Positions 60,301-64,000 of a stretch of DNA of 64,000 bases are shown one piece after another. The stretch is taken from assembly GCF_036669915.1 (NCBI RefSeq), contig NC_089315.1:25125436-25189435 (forward strand). Direction: 5' to 3'. The position numbers and the translations under genes were made by a program. The notes under the pieces were generated by a model. The model worked only from the letters and a program-made list of their open reading frames with translations, ran no database searches and was not told the DNA's origin. Position 1 is the stretch's first letter. Each line of letters starts with the position of its first letter. The DNA is from Pocillopora verrucosa (Eukaryota; Cnidaria; Anthozoa; Scleractinia; Pocilloporidae).

Positions 60301-63300
60301 AGACGTTCGTTAATTCCTTGTTTTGTTTTTTTCTCAAGATTCTAGACGGACCAGTCTTGCTTTTAAGTCTACTAACATGGTTATGGCTTCAACTGAATAT
60401 GAAGAATATCGAAGTGAGATGAACGGATGTGGAGAAACCAAAAGCGGTGAATTGCGTATCAGGAAACGAAGTCTTCTGCAGAAGTTTGCTGTTGCTATGT
60501 TTGCCGACGGGAAAACTGATCTAGAAGTACAGCATCTTGATAGTGAACGCAAGAAGAGTCTACGAACGCTTGATTTTGACGACATCCTATTGAGATTACA
60601 ACACGAAGAGCACAAACAACCAATATGTGTTGGTGCCATGGAAAACCAAGATACATTGAACGGTATAGACGATCATCATGCAACTGATGAAGAGTCGTGG
60701 AACGCCAGGCAAGAAGAGATCAAAAACACTACTGATAAAGATATGTGGAAAATGACCAACAGCGCGGCCCCCAAGACATCTTTTTGTACCGTATTTAGGC
60801 AAAGAAAACATGGAATGGTGCTTTTTCCGGATGATTGTAAATTTGGTCTCTCTAACTCTGGATTTGAAGATGATGGAGGTGATGATGATAGGAAGGAAAG
60901 CATTTGCGGTACATCAGTTAGGAAGGAAAGAAAGTCTGTGACTTTCGATCCTTCTGGGTTTCTGCAAATGCCGTCAATGAACGGAACAGAACGACAGAGG
61001 TTTAATCTCGATCACACGTCTAACAACAAAACGAGTCTGGATGAAAGTACGCAAGATTTTCCAAAACAGCACGTCAGAAAAATCGAAAGAATAGAAGGTT
61101 GCGATGACACAAATAATTCGTTAACTTCAGCGAATAACCCTGATCTTCATGGTCTCCCTGTTCAATCGACAAGTTCTACATCTGAGGGAAGACGTCCAAA
61201 AGGAATCAAACACTGGCTAAAAGATCCAAACGTGTACATGGTAAACCCTTGTGTTTCCAAGTATCCTTGTTTGTTGATTTAGTTGACTCCCTGTGATGTT
61301 TTTCGCGTGTTTTAATTTTCAGGTAGCCGTTATCTCGACATGTACACGCCTTGCGCAGGACTCTGTATACAGATATTTACCGCTATTCCTCACAGAGAGA
61401 TTATCATTCCCCAAGGTATAGTTCAATTTGATGTGCTCGGTTGTTTTCAAACTTATTGATAATCTTGTAATCTCATCGTATTTTTGTCCTGAATCAGGCA
61501 GCTACCGCTTATTTTCCACTCGTCCTCCTAACCAGTGGCTCTCTAGCGAGTTCAACGTGTAAGAAACTGAAAAGGAAAATTGGAAGTAAGGTAAGATCTA
61601 GATTAACAACTTCTTCTGGCTGGTCACTCCACTTTTGTGATAGGGGAGATACATTGATTGCACCAAACGTCGGCTTATCTACTTGTTGATGATAATGATT
61701 CACTGAGAGGGACAGGCAATAAATCATCGATCATCTCAATGGCTTTATTTAACTTAACTCGACAAATAAACCATCTTTTCTCAAGTTACGATAGTCAGAA
61801 GTTCGATTCCTCAAATGATTCTCAGATATTTTCTTTGTGTCTTGCTTGTTACAGAACCCAGAACAAATTTATTTGTTTAATTAGTCTTAGTAACTTTCAT
61901 ACTGTCGTTGATATGCACATCATAGCGGAGCTACCTTCTGGCAAGCTTATTAGTGATGGGTGGCGCTGTTTGGAGCTATTTTCAAACCCTCTCCACCAGA
62001 CAATCAACTTATGCACCTGTGGTTATGATGGGAAGTGGTCTGTCCATTATGTACGTCATGGCACTGGTCTTCATCACCGAGGTGATCGGGGAAAATAGGG
62101 TTAGTGTTTTGAAACAAGTTTGAATGGTTTCGAGGAAAGGCTAAGTCGCAAAATCTGATCAGTTCAGTTACAGTGCATTTCCAACCAGCCATTTTTGAAA
62201 TTGAAATGACATGAAAAGTCTTCTTAATGTCGCAAAAAAAAATCCAACCTAATCACAACTCTGTCAGAACGAAATAAAATCTCACAAGCAGCTACTGAGA
62301 ATTTGAAGTGAAATACAGTTAGACTGCCTGAGGTTTGGGAAATTTTGAGTTACATCTGATCGGTTGAGAGATTGTTGCAAGTTAAAAATGAAAAAGAACC
62401 GTTTCATTCGCGGAATAGTTTCAAAACTTGATTAAAACCATGATTAGTGTGCATATTTTTTATAGTGCTCTTATAAATTTACCATGATACTAGTAAGGAA
62501 AACTTTTCTAACAATCAAGACCTTTATTTTGATTGGCCATCATTTGCCTTTTTCTCTCTTGACGTACATGTTTAATTCAGTAGTGACAGTGTGAGGAGAA
62601 ATTAGACCTGTTGGTCTTAGGGGTAAGGAGTTAAAAATTACGTTAATAATAGTACTAGTGTTGGTTTCCCATCTGAGATCAATGATTTAATACGGTGATT
62701 TCCTGTCAGGAAACCAGTGGATCAGTGTTTTCCATTATCATTGTACTCGCCAGAATCTCAGGCGGTGTACTTATCATTGGTATACAGGAATTTTATCCAG
62801 AAGAAAGGTTGGTCTATCAAATCTTTCTTGTAATTTACCCTAGAAGGAACAAGAAACATGGTATTTAAAGCGTTTAGATGACCAGCCGATTTGTTAAAAC
62901 TCGAAACGTATATTCAGCAGGTTTGTCTTTACCAGCTTGACCAGGCCATCCTTGACTATTTGAAATAGTAATGACTGTTTTAAAATTATGCACGATTTAG
63001 TAAACTCCTCAATTCCTTTATTCAATTTAGAACCAGCTCAAATGAGGCGGTTAGCAACTACTTACGGCATGTGTTTGTAATGGCGCCTGGAGTATTAACC
63101 CTGGTGGGATTCTTGCTGGTTTTGTTTTTCCAACCATCTAACTTTATCTGCAAAAGTGAAGGTAAGTACATTGTCAAGCTGTTAGACTTCTATAACTTGG
63201 GTAACGTATGGAGAATAACTGCAAATACTCTGAATTACCCTCTGACGCAATGATGTTAAGCGTTCTTTTGTGTAAAGTAGTAATCTTACCAAATAATACA

Positions 63301-63628
63301 AGCCTGTGTAAATGCATTTACCTCGTGTTAGGTGTGCGTCTATGTAGTAGTGCCACGCTCAGTTAATAAGACGGTGTTAAACTTAGAGCTTCAGGTTTGT
63401 TAGTCAGTATTGCAGGTGGTTGTCTTTGTTGTCAACGAAAACTTCTTCTGTCAATTTTTTCTTCTAGTTTCAGAAGATGTTGAGACCCTACACGGCCAAT
63501 CGTCGTTTGATGTTCAAGTCAACCAATGTCCATCGGGAGTCATAGCAACGTCAAACCACAACTTGGATGATATTCACAATACCTCCATCGTGGTGGTGGA
63601 TTCTTGTTCTGAGGACTCAAAACTTTGA
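57322..63628 (+). CDS. MFSD12-like: MFSD12-like transporter, gene E (794 aa, 11 exons)
   Basis: Exons: 57,322-57,785; 58,921-59,029; 59,493-59,606; 59,880-59,925; 60,339-61,240; 61,323-61,415; 61,498-61,590; 61,926-62,099; 62,710-62,807; 63,031-63,161; 63,468-63,628. All joints are in frame. Exon 1 has IFND, GYLGD and GMRKSWH. The insert keeps KSVTF and NPDLHGLP before IKHWLKDPNVYM; the tail ends SEDSKL. Oddities: exon 3 begins HLSWFTTGTG where the paralogs have YLSWIATGTG; exon 8 begins RSY instead of WSY; exon 6 has RYLP instead of SYLP. These substitutions fall in or next to membrane segments and suggest relaxed or altered constraint. Exon 4 has a tandem cagcag acceptor (59,874-59,879), so one extra glutamine is possible. 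Confidence 0.85.
58461..58791 (+). pseudogene. Decayed second exon 1 in intron 1 of gene E
   Basis: Starts MQTREQLLCAVGNLFKDVCRQ, lacks the TM2/GYLGD region, and shows PGGQKSWH. A stop follows NHSGWLPIV and a second frame break lies near VEINFL. The donor position reads gccatgaa|gtttgc, with the last exon base changed. It is homologous to the relics in C and D. Confidence 0.8.
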
Positions 63629-64000
63629 ATTCTTTGAAAATTGCATTATGTGTGGAGGTTCTGTCGACCCACTAAGAGGTCATTGCACAGACACGCCCAC
63701 GGTTTCGGCCTATACGACTCATAACTGTTTCATTTTAAGAGATTGTAAAGTTCATTTCTATCTGTTCTTGTTTAGATTTTAGGAAAAACTCTTTCTCATG
63801 AAAAGTTTTGCGATCGTAGAATTCCGTAAAATAAAAGGAGATAAGTCGTAATAACTTCTCGCACCGAGATGAACAAGAGTCCGCCTATCCAAAATTTTAG
63901 ATAAATAGTGATCTTGTATGTTTAGTAATAATAATAGTGTATTATCTTAATTGAAAATGAGTCTTTCGATGTTCAATATTTTTTAGATTTTCTTCTTTTC

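Larger units (their letters stand above)
54963..64000 (+). repeat. Tandem segmental duplication unit 3 (gene E), cut by window end
   Basis: Starts at gcgattcttcatttggacgt, parallel to units 1 and 2. It has lost part of the paired 200 bp repeat and about 0.4 kb of intron 4. Sequence after gene E (63,629-64,000) still matches the flank of gene D and contains no gene, so the array may continue beyond the window. Confidence 0.78.

Noticed and set aside
1..64000. CRISPR array, bacterial operons or phage genes
   Set aside because: No regularly spaced short repeats and no prokaryotic gene density. Every supported gene is split by spliceosomal-type introns.

Overview
This window looks like animal nuclear DNA, most likely from a cnidarian and plausibly a stony coral. 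The evidence is AT-rich sequence, short GT-AG introns, a tRNA-derived SINE, and dispersed foldback elements of a type I associate with anthozoan genomes. The species call is an inference; I could not search a database.

The main content (14.7-63.6 kb) is a cluster of five apparently intact, 11-coding-exon genes for MFSD12-like transporters of the major facilitator superfamily. MFSD12 is the lysosomal/melanosomal cysteine importer family. Gene A (14,666-19,553) and gene B (21,863-29,172) lie on the minus strand. Genes C (35,329-42,010), D (47,658-53,579, with a second first exon at 46,197) and E (57,322-63,628) lie on the plus strand. All five keep the same exon phases. Every splice joint I assembled by hand stays in frame and gives proteins of 831, 877, 791, 791 and 794 residues. 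Compared with the roughly 480 residues I recall for vertebrate MFSD12, the excess is mostly one 300-350 residue charged, cytosolic-type insert between membrane segments 6 and 7. It is encoded mainly by one large exon (exon 5).

C, D and E sit in three tandem segmental duplications starting near 31,996, 43,234 and 54,963 (periods about 11.2 and 11.7 kb). Each unit carries relics of the last two exons of another gene copy upstream of the live gene, and a decayed second copy of exon 1 inside intron 1. In D that decayed copy was split by a 0.74 kb segment with a full promoter and first exon, so D has two candidate first exons.

The left part (1-14.6 kb) is gene-poor. It holds three related two-exon genes on the minus strand (2,427-2,912; 7,663-8,108; 10,746-11,737) that would encode small proteins of 82, 68 and 96 residues: a basic N-terminus, a hydrophobic segment, and a conserved PVQC[T/S]ED motif after a shared phase-1 intron. 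I do not recognise this family. Two copies of a 1.4 kb repeat, each with a MITE-like foldback, several minisatellites and a SINE fill much of the rest.
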